From: Siphonodentalium dalli
Taxonomy: Eukaryota; Mollusca; Scaphopoda; Gadilida; Siphonodentaliidae
Direction: 5' to 3'
Assembly (NCBI GenBank): GCA_032622095.1
Contig: CP136061.1
Span: forward strand, 174,801,692-174,865,691
Length of the DNA: 64,000 nucleotides
In this document: one piece after another, positions 1 through 11,124 of the stretch
How positions within the stretch are numbered: position 1 is the stretch's first letter
Layout of the letters: the number at the start of each line of letters is the position of its first letter
Notes under the pieces: model-generated
Told to the model about the DNA's origin: nothing
Database searches by the model: none
What the model saw: the letters and a program-made list of their open reading frames with translations, nothing else
Translations under genes and position numbers: made by a program

Positions 1-1013
1 ATTGTATTGACATGTAGATGGGAACGAGGCAAGGTTTTCATTTTACTTAATGTTTCCGTTTTATTATGCATTAACAAGCAATTGAAATCTGAAGCCTTTA
101 TATCAGCAACTAAATTGTCGTATTCTCTACCAACATAATATTTTAGTTATCATATTCAAATACAAATTGTCATGCTGACAAGTTATTAAAACCGCTAGCC
201 CTGATAATTTGGGGAAACTTCCATGCACAAAATAAAAACCATGCGGTCATGCATGCATGTGTCTGTATTCCTGGTATATTAGTCGGATTCCTTATGTCAA
301 AAAAAATGGTTGCGCGTTTTCGGAATGTTAAAAGCGATATGAGAACAGTTTCTACACCACCAGTGGGTCTAATTCCATAATCTACCTGTTTCCAGCTTGA
401 TATTTTAGTGGAAACAGGTTTGTGTGAGGCTTTTGTTTGTGTAACCCTCTATTTTTTCCCCGTCCAACTGGTAATAAAAACATGCTATTACGCATAGCAA
501 GTTCGGTATTAAAGTGGCTTTCTTTGTTCTTGGAAATCGAAAAACATGGGGAGGTCTTGCCACAAATTACTTAATTACATATTTTAATAAGGAATAGTGT
601 CATAATATCATCAGATGAATTGTATTTATGACTGCATTTTCTATTTTCTTTCCCAAATATTAAGGTATTGTATATTCTTAAAATGAGCTACATCACATAT
701 AGACGAACAAGAACAATCTACAAGGATATCTTGATCATATGCCACAAACAAAACTTCGATACATCGATTTTTGGTAAAGATATCGCAGAAAAGCTAACCC
801 TACCCCCACCCTCGCTGATTTCACAAGTCAGATTCCTTTGGTCGAAAACAATGGTCGCGCCATTTCGGATTGTCTAAGACGACATGCGAACGGTTTATTT
901 ATCAATAGCGTGTCTACTTTCAGAGTTTACCTGTGTCCAGTTGATATTTTATTGGAAAAAAGTTTTTTTGGACTGTTTTAAGAATTTAAAGAGCGTTTGC
1001 TTATTATATATGT

Positions 1014-1169
1014 CATCAACGTCGTTTTTCGGTTGATCTATGAGCGTATAGACCGATCAGTAGACGAATAACATACTGTATAATTCCGCGAAGCGGATTA
1101 TACTAAGTATGTTATTCGTCTACTGATCGGTCTATACGCTCATAGATCAACCGAAAAACGACGTTGATG
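1014..1169. repeat. Perfect 64-bp inverted repeat (hairpin), 28-bp loop
   Basis: Bases 1014-1077 are the exact reverse complement of 1106-1169. The loop itself contains a smaller palindrome around TCCGCGAAGCGGA. The perfect arms within otherwise degenerate repeats suggest recent origin or gene conversion. Confidence 0.95.
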
Positions 1170-2310
1170 GCTTATAATTACAACTATAACACTTTATTTT
1201 CAGCTATCTACTATTAATCCATCTCAGAAAATTAATTGCCAAAACATGATTTTCCGTTGGACGATCTCAAAATTTGGTTGATGGGCCGAAAATAAATTGG
1301 CCGAAATTGTCAACGAGCATCTTCGTCAAGCAAACTTTCAGAAAATAAATATTTACGCTTCAACTTCAATTATCAGCAATAAACAATCCATGATAAAAAG
1401 AATTACTTGTTTGGCTACGATTTACGTTTAAAATGACTCAACAACAACCCACTAATTATCAACACACACAGAGTCGAATCCGCGATCTCCGGTAAAATTA
1501 ACTCCAGACCAGTCCAGACTCCAGTCCGATCACGGCCGATGTAATTTGTAAACAAATGCCCTGATCATATATAATGTGCTCGTGACAAATGTCATGTCAT
1601 TAGCATTGTAATAAGGCTGCAAAATGTTAAAAGGGTTGTAATCGGGTAACACAATTTATTTATTTCCAATAAATTTTGCCATGTTGATCAGCCTGATTTA
1701 TGATAAGTTGTGTTCACCGCAGTAACTATACACGTTGTCATAGACGCTTTTTCGAAAATTGGACAAATCAAAAACGCGGCACGAACTTCGAGTGTTCAAT
1801 CGAGCTTTACAAAAACATGAATACGGCTGAAATGAACAGACATAAGTATAGTATAGTGTATACAAGAAGCAGAGACATGGACTATAGACATAGACTACTT
1901 GTTCAAATGTTTCTAACATTGAGTTTTCGAGTTGTTTTTTCACTGAAATTCTAATGGAATTCTCGTTCCGCGCTTTCGCGTCATGCGGGGACGTCGTGTG
2001 GGGCGACGGTTATAGACTCGCCCAATTTTCTTAAAGTGTCACTACGCGATGTGACTCGTCTACTGCAATGTCTATGCACTGATAGACGCAGGTCACGCGG
2101 TAGCCTCTCGACCAATCAAATACCCGCATTTCGACGAAAACGAAAGAAGTTGTAATTATACAAATATTAATCCTCATAACTAACTTTCTGGTGGACTGTG
2201 CGAGTTGAAATTAACAAAAGTATCAAATATGGCGGTCTACTTTCAGAGTCTACTTGTTTCCAGTCTGACATTTTAGTGGAAACAAATTGTTTGGACGGTT
2301 TAAAAAATTT

Positions 2311-2690
2311 AAAGAGCCGTTTCCTGATTATACAGATATTAACTAACACGATTAGCCTTTTCATGAATTGTGGGAGTTTAAATTATTCACATATGTCAAG
2401 TATGACTCTGAAATGTATTTTTGAGAATGGTGTCGTCAGATAAGTCTCTGCGGGTGCAGTACTACAGTTGCGAACAAAACTAACGTTGAACCCTATAGAG
2501 AGCGTTTCCTGGTTATAAAAAATATAACTAACACGATTGGCCTTATCATGAATTGGGCGAGTTCAAATTATGCACATATATCAAGTATGACTCTGAAATG
2601 TATTTGTGAGAATATTGGTATCGTCAGATAAGTCTCTGCTGGTACAGTACTACAGTTGCGATCAAAATTTAACGTTGAACCATATAGATA
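2311..2690 (+). repeat. Tandem duplication, unit about 188 bp
   Basis: Two diverged copies start at about 2311 and 2499. Both contain CAAGTATGACTCTGAAATGT and CAGATAAGTCTCTGC and end near AACGTTGAACC. The same duplicated unit appears inverted at about 5725-5985. Confidence 0.85.
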
Positions 2691-3199
2691 GTTTGACAAT
2701 TTACTCAAATGTTCACAGTGGTGGAACTTAATGGCTATCATATATGCATGGCTCTTACATGTAATCTATCGTAACTACATGTGATTTTACAAAATTAACT
2801 TGCAATATAGTCAGGCCACCAGATACAGCAGTTGATAAAAAATGTGGTTCACATCAATCATATACATGTACATCACAATCACGTGCTTCAGTGATAATGT
2901 CCACTATTCTACAAATGTAATGTGTATCAAGACTAAAGTTTCAGGATATCGTTGTAAAATTGATTGATGGTGTTTTTTCATCAATTGACAAAATTAATGT
3001 TTATTGCCAGGACGAAGTACCGCATAATACAGAGTTGTGTGCTAACAAATCTGCGAGTCATATTTATGTAAGTGTCAATCAAAACTTTTAGAACATGGGA
3101 ATATTTTTTTTATTTCGTGACCACGAAATAACTTATTCGTGGCAACGAAATAAATAATCCGTGGCCACGAAATAACTAATTGTGATATACGATCGCCAG

Positions 3200-3920
3200 T
3201 CCCATTGTTGTAATGGAAGCGGATAGAGATGATCTGGTTGTAGTTGTCCACCATCTTGGCATGAGCCACGGCGATTTGAGATAAAGGGTGTTGTAGGGTG
3301 GCCCGTAAAACAAATTAAGTAATCATCCCTTTCACCAACCCGATCCAAAGTTGCCGCTGTCCTGTGGGGGTGGGTTAAATAGGCACCCACGACATTCAGT
3401 ATATCTTGGGGCCACCCTACAGCACCAATTTATACCACATCAAACGGATAAGGGGCCGAGAAATTGTATAGGTGCCATATTTGAACCCATCTGGGGTGGC
3501 CATTTTGGATCGGGGATGGTGAAAGCGGGTGAATATTTAGTTTGTCTCAGGGGTCACCCTACAACACACTGTACCATATATGGACCCCTCTGGTCAGTTA
3601 TCATTTTCGCTAGAGTGCATGGGCTGAAGGTGTGAAAATTTAGCTTGCTTTGCGAGCCACGGTACAACACCCTTTATTTGATCTATATCGTTCAAGTGAC
3701 CGATAAATAATGTGTACCTCTTTGACCCCTTCTGAGCGGCGACCATTTTGGATCGGGTATGGTTGAAAGGGGTGAAATTTATAAGTTTGTTTTGGGCCCA
3801 CCCTACTAAACCCCTTATTTGACTTAAATTGGCCAATATGCCGAGAGAAATGTCATTCCCATTCGATCCCTTGTGGTAAAAACTAATGAATATTCAGTTT
3901 GTCTTGGAGCCACCTGACCC
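3200..3920. repeat. Degenerate tandem repeat, unit about 120 bp
   Basis: Successive degenerate units carry words such as GGCCATTTTGGATCGGG, GGGTGAAA and CACCCTACAACACC. A solitary related copy occurs at about 58070-58190. No coding capacity is credible here. Confidence 0.65.
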
Positions 3921-4062
3921 GTGTTTCTCCATTCTCTCTGGGCTAGTTTACATCGGACGTTCCTATCCCCATAGAGCCCGGGTCCCACGCCATAAGGTTG
4001 TTTGTAGTAGCTTCTTTGCGATCGTATGCATTGTTTCTAAAACATCAACTTAGTGTAACCAT

Positions 4063-4318
4063 ACAAGCCTTGAAATAGGGTGTCTGTCATTTGCAAAATG
4101 AGATCCCCAGAGGGTGAATTTAGTGATGCTACCCCACATAGCAGGCTAGTATCACCAAATTCACCCTCTGGGAACCTCATTCTGCTGAGGTGTAAGCAGA
4201 ATGAGATCCCCAGAGGGTGAATTTGGTGATGCTAGCCCGCTATGCAGGGTAGCATCACTAAATTCACCCTCTGGGGACCTCATTCTGCAAATGACAGACA
4301 CCCTATTTCAAGGCTTGT
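4063..4318. repeat. 256-bp palindrome made of two smaller hairpins (MITE-like)
   Basis: The outer arms are inverted copies (ACAAGCCTTGAAATAGGG at 4063, reversed and ending at 4318). Each half is itself a hairpin with stem words CCCCAGAGGGTGAATT and AATTCACCCTCTGGG. Diverged copies of the same half-units occur at 8.2-9.8 kb and 16.7-17.6 kb. Confidence 0.9.
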
Positions 4319-4469
4319 AACCATACCGTAAATATATCTGGATATATGCAAAGGCCACGAATTAGTATTTCGTGGCCACGAATTAGTAATTTCGTGGCCA
4401 CGAATTAGTTATTTCGTGGCCACAAAATAGTTATTTTATTTAAAAATTCCCATGTCCTAAACCAGCCAC

Positions 4470-5690
4470 CGTAGCTTATGGATCATTCTGTTTTAGTATT
4501 AAATTTGGAGAAACCCGACCAGCATCCATGTAACAACAACAACAACAACTCATCTATGCCAATGATATGTTTAGCCATATACCTGTGGATAGGGTGGTAT
4601 TGTTTAAAAATGTTAAACAATGTTATCATGTCCATATGTATTGCTAAATATTGCTGGGCTTATATAGATGGTTGTTCTATAATTCCTGGTCGGGTTTATC
4701 CGATGCAGTTAATACTCAAATGTGAAATTTGAGATATACCTGGTCTCGTCAAAGTGAACCAGATGTCTTATTTAAGGCTACCAACGGTTGCTAATCAAAT
4801 ACCACAATGGTGTACTAATCAGTCATTGGTATTGCCTTAATTTAGTCAGTGTCTAATCACATGGTGCTGGTTTTGTTCAAAGTTGGGCACATGCATGTCT
4901 AAAAATATGCAACCATGTTCTGCATAGGCCACTGATCATTATAAGATCGGGAGACTTTGCCACCGGTCCCGATAGCTCCTTAGTAACGGTTACTAAGCAC
5001 CTACTCGGAATTTGCAGGAAAATGCAACTATGGTTGATATTTATTTCACTCATTAAGCTCTACTTTATTGGAAATTCGAATTTACTTGATTTTCACAACT
5101 ATACACCAAGCGTGGAGATTAACTGTGGTCAGGATATTGATGGTGAATGTTGGGTTTCAGTCACTGTACTGAAGTTGGCCAAAAGTAACTGGCGTGGGAA
5201 GTGTGAAAGCAAAGCCTATACTGCTATAGTAAAGATCTCAGCTGCACCGAGATGTCCATTTATCAGTAGCACAAATCCTGCAAAAACACATATTCTCTCA
5301 GTGCATGTGGGATAAACTCCGATGACAACGATTGAGTTAATGACAACGAACAACTACCATCTATACATGTGTATTTGTGACACTACATCCCGTTATGATC
5401 AACGATGTGGTTTTAAAACTAGTCAGTGGACAACAGGACAGAAAAGTATAAAATAAAACAATAATATATTAATAATATGTAATCACATCGTGAACAGTCT
5501 TGTTGTGAATATTTTCATTTGATTCAACAGGCTACATCTTGTCAAAATTAAAAAACCAGTCAACACTTACTTTTGCCAATTACTGTATCTTGAGGCATAA
5601 CTATATCTTATCTTGCTACTATTAAATCACGGATAGTTACTGTGGGTCAAACACGAGTGTTAAACTTCATATATAGTTGTGCACGATTGC
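4470..5690. other. Stretch without recognised gene
   Basis: A weak open frame at 5022-5315 has no recognisable domain and no splice-site support. I see no repeats with partners elsewhere in the window. Confidence 0.4.
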
Positions 5691-6549
5691 CAATAAGTGA
5701 TATTACAATCAACATTTGAGCATAACACGAAATTCTCCATAGGGTTAAGTGTTAAATTTTGATCGCAACTGTAGCCAGCAAGAATCATCTGATCACATCC
5801 ATTCTTTTTAAAACTAAGTCTGTGTTTCATACTTAGTATTTTTTAGGAATATCAGTACATGTACGCGCATATCATCATATGCAAAGTTGCGCCATTTATT
5901 CAAAGTACTAGAATCTCCATAGGGCTCAGTGTTAAATTTTGATCACAACTGTAGCCAACAAGAATTAACCGATCACATAAAAAATTTCCAAAATACATAT
6001 AACGGTCATATCTAGTAGTTTGGAGAAGTTTCAAATCGCACCGATCACCATACGCCAGATGGCACCATCTATCGTTTTATGTAAATACGAAACGCTCTCT
6101 AAATTATGTTGACCCCGATTTAGGCCGACCCGCCAAAATTCAAGAATGGAAACAAGTCAATCCTGAAAACACACCTACTAGGCATACAGAATCCGTTTTC
6201 AGATCGCTTTTAACAAACCAAAATTGCAAAATGACATAAGGAATCCGACTATATAATGCATGTAGGAATCTGAATTTTAAAAACACGAACAACGATGACA
6301 TTATATATTGACAAGTATAGTATCTCAACAGACATGTTTACTGTTTAAAGAACTTCACCCAAGGGTTAATGAGACAGAGTTTCCGTTAAGGAATAAACCT
6401 TAGAATACACAGCACCACCGTGTTTATTAAGGCATATGTTCGGCCATCATTGTTAGAAAATTAACTCTGCAGTATATATGCCAATATCAAAATCGGAGAA
6501 CCACTCCACGTGCTTGCATTCTGAAACACAAAAATAAATATTCATACAG

Positions 6550-7080
6550 TACTGTTACGTAAACTGCCACAAAAAAGTTAATAAAAACCTTATTATCACC
6601 GTTATTTTTGCGCGCATCTGTATCTCTCAAAATGCCAGGTGCACGCAAATTACGTCAGCATTGTTGAGAAATTGGGGCACGAGGATGTCTGATGCATCAC
6701 GGATCATTTTTACTATTGTCACCACTGACATCACCAGAAATATTGTATTTTTCTCTCACAATCTTGACATAAATATCGGCAAAAATTCACTTTTCAGGGT
6801 TCGACCATTTGTTCAAGTAAAATGCAACTATCTTTGGTATCAAAGGTCTTTATTGTTTTGGTCTATCTTAAATGTGGCACAATACGGTGTTTATAGCGTA
6901 AATTGCTCAAGATAGCTTCCAAAACGGCAACCAAATTTGTTAAAAGTTAACATATCCCGAACATTATTCTCTGCGTTATCCGAAAAAGGTAGGAAATTGT
7001 GACTCACTTGGTTATTGTATGTGTTAGTTAATTAACTGACAACTATGTTCTATTACGTTTGTCCCAGTTCCGTGTGGGGC
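6550..7080. repeat. Interspersed repeat, partner inverted at 39270-39370 and 42140-42300
   Basis: Bases 6595-6690 (TTTTTGCGCGCATCTG, CCAGGTGCACGC) reappear reverse-complemented at 39270-39370. Bases 6710-6880 match 42140-42300 inverted. Two older repeats have probably been joined. Confidence 0.7.
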
Positions 7081-7134
7081 ATGACAAATTCATTTTAAAG
7101 TTGCAGTATAGAATTTTGCAGAGAACCTCTTTTT

Positions 7135-7660
7135 AGCTCACCTGAGACGAAGTCTCCGGTGGAGCTATAGTCATCACTCCTCATCCGTCGTCCGTCTGTC
7201 CGTCAACTTTTTAAAAAATATCTTCTCCTCTGAAACCATCATACCGAATTGGTTCATATTTGGTGTGGATGTTCCCTAGGTGACTCTCATTCAGATTTGT
7301 TCAACTGAGGTCACTGGGTCAAATAGTTGCGAAGCCAGGGCCATAACTCTATTCCTCCATAGTAATTCTTACAACGACTTCTTGTTCAGAACCATTGGGC
7401 CGATTTAGCTAATATTTGGTATGGAGGGTCCTTGGGTCACTGGTGTTCAGATTTGTTCAAATGAGGTCACCCGGTCAATTAGTTGAGAAACCAGGGCCAT
7501 AACTCATAGTAATTCTTACAATGACTTCTTCTAAAAAAATATTTGGCCGATTTAGCTTATATTTTGTACAGAGATACCTTGGGTGACTGGGGTTCAGATT
7601 TTTGTTCAAATGGGGTCACTGGGTCAAATATGGGCAGAGCCAGGGACATATTAAACTTTA
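7135..7660 (+). repeat. AGCTCACCTGAG-family repeat, copy 1
   Basis: The repeat opens with AGCTCACCTGAGACGAAG, then has internal units of roughly 180 bp containing TTCATATTTGGTGTGGATG, TTCAGATTTGTTCAAATGAG and AGCCAGGGCCATAACTC. Six copies occur in the window. Similar repeats are familiar to me from molluscan genomes; no transposase or reverse transcriptase is visible. Confidence 0.85.
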
Positions 7661-7799
7661 AAAACAATAAATTTTATTTTTGCATTTTGACCTTTAATTT
7701 TTGTTTAGGACACATCACAGCCTCATATTTCTTACCTAGATTTTTCTTAGCATGTTTGTCATCTGTATGGATTTTGGTATTGTTTATTTAACCCCTTCC

Positions 7800-7975
7800 A
7801 CTCTTGTTTTGATATAGAATTCATCCAAGACAGGATTACTCAAACATTTTTCATCTGATCAACACCAAATTTGGTATATGAATTTTTGACACTTATATAC
7901 AGATCAAGTTAAAATATGGGTTTGATCCGATATATTTTAACAGAGTTATGGCCCTTTATAATTCAGACCTCTTTG
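7800..7975 (+). repeat. Single copy of the repeat seen in tandem at 30.5-31.4 kb
   Basis: Shares CACCAAATTTGGTATATGA, ATATGGGTTTGATCCGATA and GAGTTATGGCCC with 30600-31440. Confidence 0.8.
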
Positions 7976-8169
7976 CTATGCACTATTAATTTTTAAGAGA
8001 ACACTGAAGCCTGTATTATTGAAAAAGCCAACTTATCATAGTGTGGTCACCCGATACTCTTGCTGAAGACTGCTTGCTTCAGACCAGTTTACCATCTGTC
8101 ATTACAAGACATTACATTAGCTAAACAACTATTCTACCAGAGTCTACAAGGAATAGTCCATTGTTCATT

Positions 8170-9265
8170 TCTCCAAGCCTGGACATAGTGTGTCTGACAT
8201 TTGCAGAATGAAGTCCCCAGATGGTGAATTTAGTGTTGCTACCCCATACAACAGGCTAGCATCACCAAATACACCCTCAATTACCTTATTCTGCTTAGGC
8301 CTCATCTTCTGTGACAATTGTTTTTAAAACATGTTTTAAAATTTGAAGTAAAAAAGTGACACCATTATATATAACATCTGCAGAGTTATGAAACTTTACT
8401 CTTTAATGAAATTATGGAAACATTCCACCCTCCCCCACCCACCCCCTCCCACATGGCCCAGGCCCAACCCTGCCACCAACCAACATCCCTTCCAAGCCAT
8501 ATCACTTCTCAATTTAATACCTCTTCTCACCACAGAGGCATATATATCTGTAAAGGTACAGGTCATTAATTATATAAACTGGCCAGATGACATGTATTAT
8601 TCTAATCTAAACATATATGTAGCAATTTAACAACAAACTGGTGCTTCCATTGTTAGGTGATGACTGACATTCAATGATACTGTGAATGGCTTTGATTTCT
8701 TCAAGTCCGGAAATAGTGTGTCTGACATTTACATAGTGAGGTCCCCAGATGGTGAATTTAGTGTTGCTACCCCATACAGCATGCTAGCATCACCAAATAC
8801 ACCCGCCAGGGACCTAATTCTGCTTAGTCCTCATCTTCTTGGAAGTGTCCTAAGTATCAAATTGACAGTTTGATTTAGTCACTTTTTCCACCTGTTCAGT
8901 TTCAATGTCCCCCTAATTTGCAGAAGATAAAATGCATAATTGAGGTGCTCAATTGGTGTGTATCATCAACTTCAACTGTAGGACTTCATTGATTTAGTCA
9001 CTTTTTTCCACCTGTTCAGTTTCAATGTCCCCCTAATTTGCAGAAGATAAAATGCATAATTGAGGTGCTCAATGGGTGTGTATCACCAACTTCAACTGTA
9101 GGACTTCAATCTGTTCCTTGGTTTTATTGGCCATTGAGGCCTAATCAGATTGAGGATGAATTTGGTGATGCTAGCCTGCCTTACAGAATATTGTCATTAA
9201 ATCCACATTTTTGGGACCTAATTCTGCAAATGTCAGACATACTAAATTCAGGTTTGGCCATTTCA
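8170..9265. mobile_element. MITE-like palindromic element, long version
   Basis: The left end at 8170-8305 (GTGTCTGACATTTGCAGAA) pairs with the inverted right end at 9140-9255 (TTCTGCAAATGTCAGACA). A second left-type end lies at 8715-8830, and a 119-bp tandem duplication fills 8872-9110. Same family as 4063-4318. Confidence 0.7.
8872..9110 (+). repeat. Tandem duplication, unit about 119 bp
   Basis: Two nearly identical copies begin with TTTAGTCACTTTT at about 8873 and 8992. Both contain CCCCCTAATTTGCAGAAG. Confidence 0.9.
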
Positions 9266-9384
9266 TATTATTGTTTTAATCACCACTTATCCAGATGAAA
9301 TCATACGACTAATATTCAAAGAAAAATGGGGGGGGGGGGGGGGGGGGGGTGGTATATATTGGATTAAATTTGTCTTCTATCTGG

Positions 9385-9800
9385 CATTTGCAGAATGAGG
9401 TCCCCAGAGGGTGAATTTAGTTATGCTACCCTCCACAGCAGTCTAGCATCACCAAATACACTAGCCAGGGTCCTCATTCTGCTTAGGCTTCATCTTCTGG
9501 GAAGTATATAGGCACTTAAAATGACATTTTTACTTACTTTAGCCCTTCTGTTTAGTTTCTATATCCCCTAATTTGTGAATATAAAATGCATAATTGAGGT
9601 GCCCAATGGGTGCACATCACCAACTTTAACTGGAGAACTTCAATCTAATGCTATGTCTCCCATAGCAGTTGAGGCCTACACAGAATGAGGTCCCCAGAGG
9701 GTGAATTTGGTGATGCTAGCCCGCATTGCAGGATTGTGTCATTAAATTCACCCTTTGTGTACCTCATTCTGCAAATGTCAGACACTATGTTCAGGCTTGT
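9385..9800. mobile_element. MITE-like palindromic element, short version
   Basis: GCATTTGCAGAATGAGGTCC near 9385 pairs with the inverted CTCATTCTGCAAATGTCAGA near 9765. The right half carries GGTGATGCTAGCCCGC as in the 4.2-kb palindrome. It follows a G run at 9328-9350. Confidence 0.75.
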
Positions 9801-9984
9801 CTGTTCGAATATTATGTTCTTAACCACCAGTATCCAGTTGAACTCATTATACCCTGATTTTGCAAAGAAAACTTGGGGGGTATATTGGATTGAATTTGTC
9901 AGTCTCTATGTCAGACTGTTCTCCCATCCATCCATCTGTCATTATGTCTCTATCCGTCCATCAATTGTTTTCTTCTCCAGATAC

Positions 9985-10870
9985 ATATTAAAGACCAAAT
10001 GGGTTTATATATTTAGGTGTGGATGTCCCCCAGGTGACTCACATTCAGATTTGTTCAAATGAGTTCATCAGGTCAAATAGGTGAGAAGTCAGGGCCATAA
10101 CTCTTTCCTTCCATAGTAATTCTTAAAACAATTTCTTCTCAAGAACCATCTGGACTATTTAGATTATGTTTGGTATGGAGGGTCCTTCGGTGACTGGGGT
10201 TTAGATTTTTTCAGATTTGGGGTCATTTTAGGAAAATCAGTTCAGTTCAACTCTTAAAATCTAATGTCTGAAATTACCAAATGAATGGATCTCATAGATG
10301 GGGATTCACGTTTGTTCAAATAGGGGCGGAGATAAGAGATTTAATTATCAACCAGCCACCCTACCTGTGCTCCGGCGGAGCTATAGTCATCACTCCTCGT
10401 CCATCGTCTGTCCGTCCATCCGTCCGACAACAATTATTTGGACATCTTCTCCTCTGGAACCATAAGACCAAATGGGTTCATATTTGGTGTGGATGTTCCC
10501 TTGGTGATTCTCATTCAGATTTGTTCAAATGCGGTCACTGGGTCAAATAGTTGCGAAGCCGGGGCCATAACTCTTTCCCACCATAGTAATTCTTTTAAAC
10601 ATCTTCAGAACAATAAGACCGAATGGTTTCATATTTGGTGTGGATGTTCCCTAGGTGACTCACTTTCAGATTTGTTCAAATGAGTTCACTTGAAATAGTT
10701 GCGAAGCCAGGGCCATAACTCTTTCCCTCCATAGTATTCTTAAAGTGACTTCTTCAGGCTATATGGGTTCATATTTGGTATGAAGGAGCCTTGGGTGACT
10801 GGGGTTCAGATTTGTTCAAATCAGGTCACTGGGTCAAATGTGGGCGGGGCCAGGGACATAACTCCAAATT
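9985..10870 (+). repeat. AGCTCACCTGAG-family repeat, copy 2, rearranged
   Basis: Two truncated pieces sit head to tail. The second starts inside the family head at CGGCGGAGCTATAGTCATC (about 10373). Internal units with TTCAGATTTGTTCAAATG repeat several times. The open frames at 10281-10683 are translations of this repeat. Confidence 0.8.
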
Positions 10871-10904
10871 TTTTGTTTTAGATTTAACTCTTTAGATATC
10901 TACT

Positions 10905-11060
10905 TCTTTTAAAGTGATTATGAAAAGTTCTGACTGTTGTGGTCTCCAGAGTCCCAGTCTTTGCAGTCTGGTGAGCGACCCCACAGTCATTGACTGTCTT
11001 GTATGATTCTGACCATATTATTGAAAGGAAATGGGCAGAACTTTGAGACGAAACTGAGAT
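10905..11060 (+). repeat. Short dispersed repeat also at 25.6 and 60.75 kb
   Basis: GAAAAGTTCTGACTGTTGTG, TCTCCAGAGTCCCAGTC and CAGTCTGGTGAGCGACCCC recur at 25605-25680 and 60755-60840, each time upstream of a satellite segment. Confidence 0.8.
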
Positions 11061-11124
11061 GAACCATGACATGTGGGTATTCTGGCCCATTATGGTAAAA
11101 ATTTATCAACTGGATACAGGGTGG

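Larger units (their letters stand above)
3088..4460. mobile_element. Element F: DNA-transposon-like element with CGTGGCCACG word arrays at both ends
   Basis: The left end (ACATGGGAAT then repeated TTCGTGGCCACGAA) is matched by the inverted right end (repeated CGTGGCCACGAA then ATTCCCATGT). Counting variants, the palindromic word occurs three times at 3114-3172 and about five times at 4353-4432. The interior holds tandem units of about 120 bp (GGCCATTTTGGATCGG) and a 256-bp palindrome. No transposase is visible and no clear target duplication, so the superfamily is unassigned. Confidence 0.7.
253..6340. repeat. Large inverted-repeat region with internally duplicated arms
   Basis: Left-arm blocks (about 270-400 and 2311-2690) reappear reverse-complemented on the right (about 5725-6090 and 6130-6270). 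Examples are the shared words AGTCGGATTCCTTATGTCA at 280-300 versus 6230-6250 on the other strand, and CTACAGTTGCGATCAAAA at 2652 versus 5758-5775. Each arm carries its own tandem duplication of about 185 bases. This looks like a decayed DNA transposon with long terminal inverted repeats, later invaded by the element at 3088-4460. I cannot fix exact termini or a target duplication. Confidence 0.6.

Noticed and set aside
5022-5315. 97-codon open frame with a hydrophobic start, resembling a secreted protein
   Set aside because: No recognisable family and no supporting splice or repeat structure; consistent with a chance frame.
10281-10683. Cys/Gly-rich open frames repeating WCGCSLGDS
   Set aside because: They come from the AGCTCACCTGAG-family repeat and occur in shifted frames in other copies.
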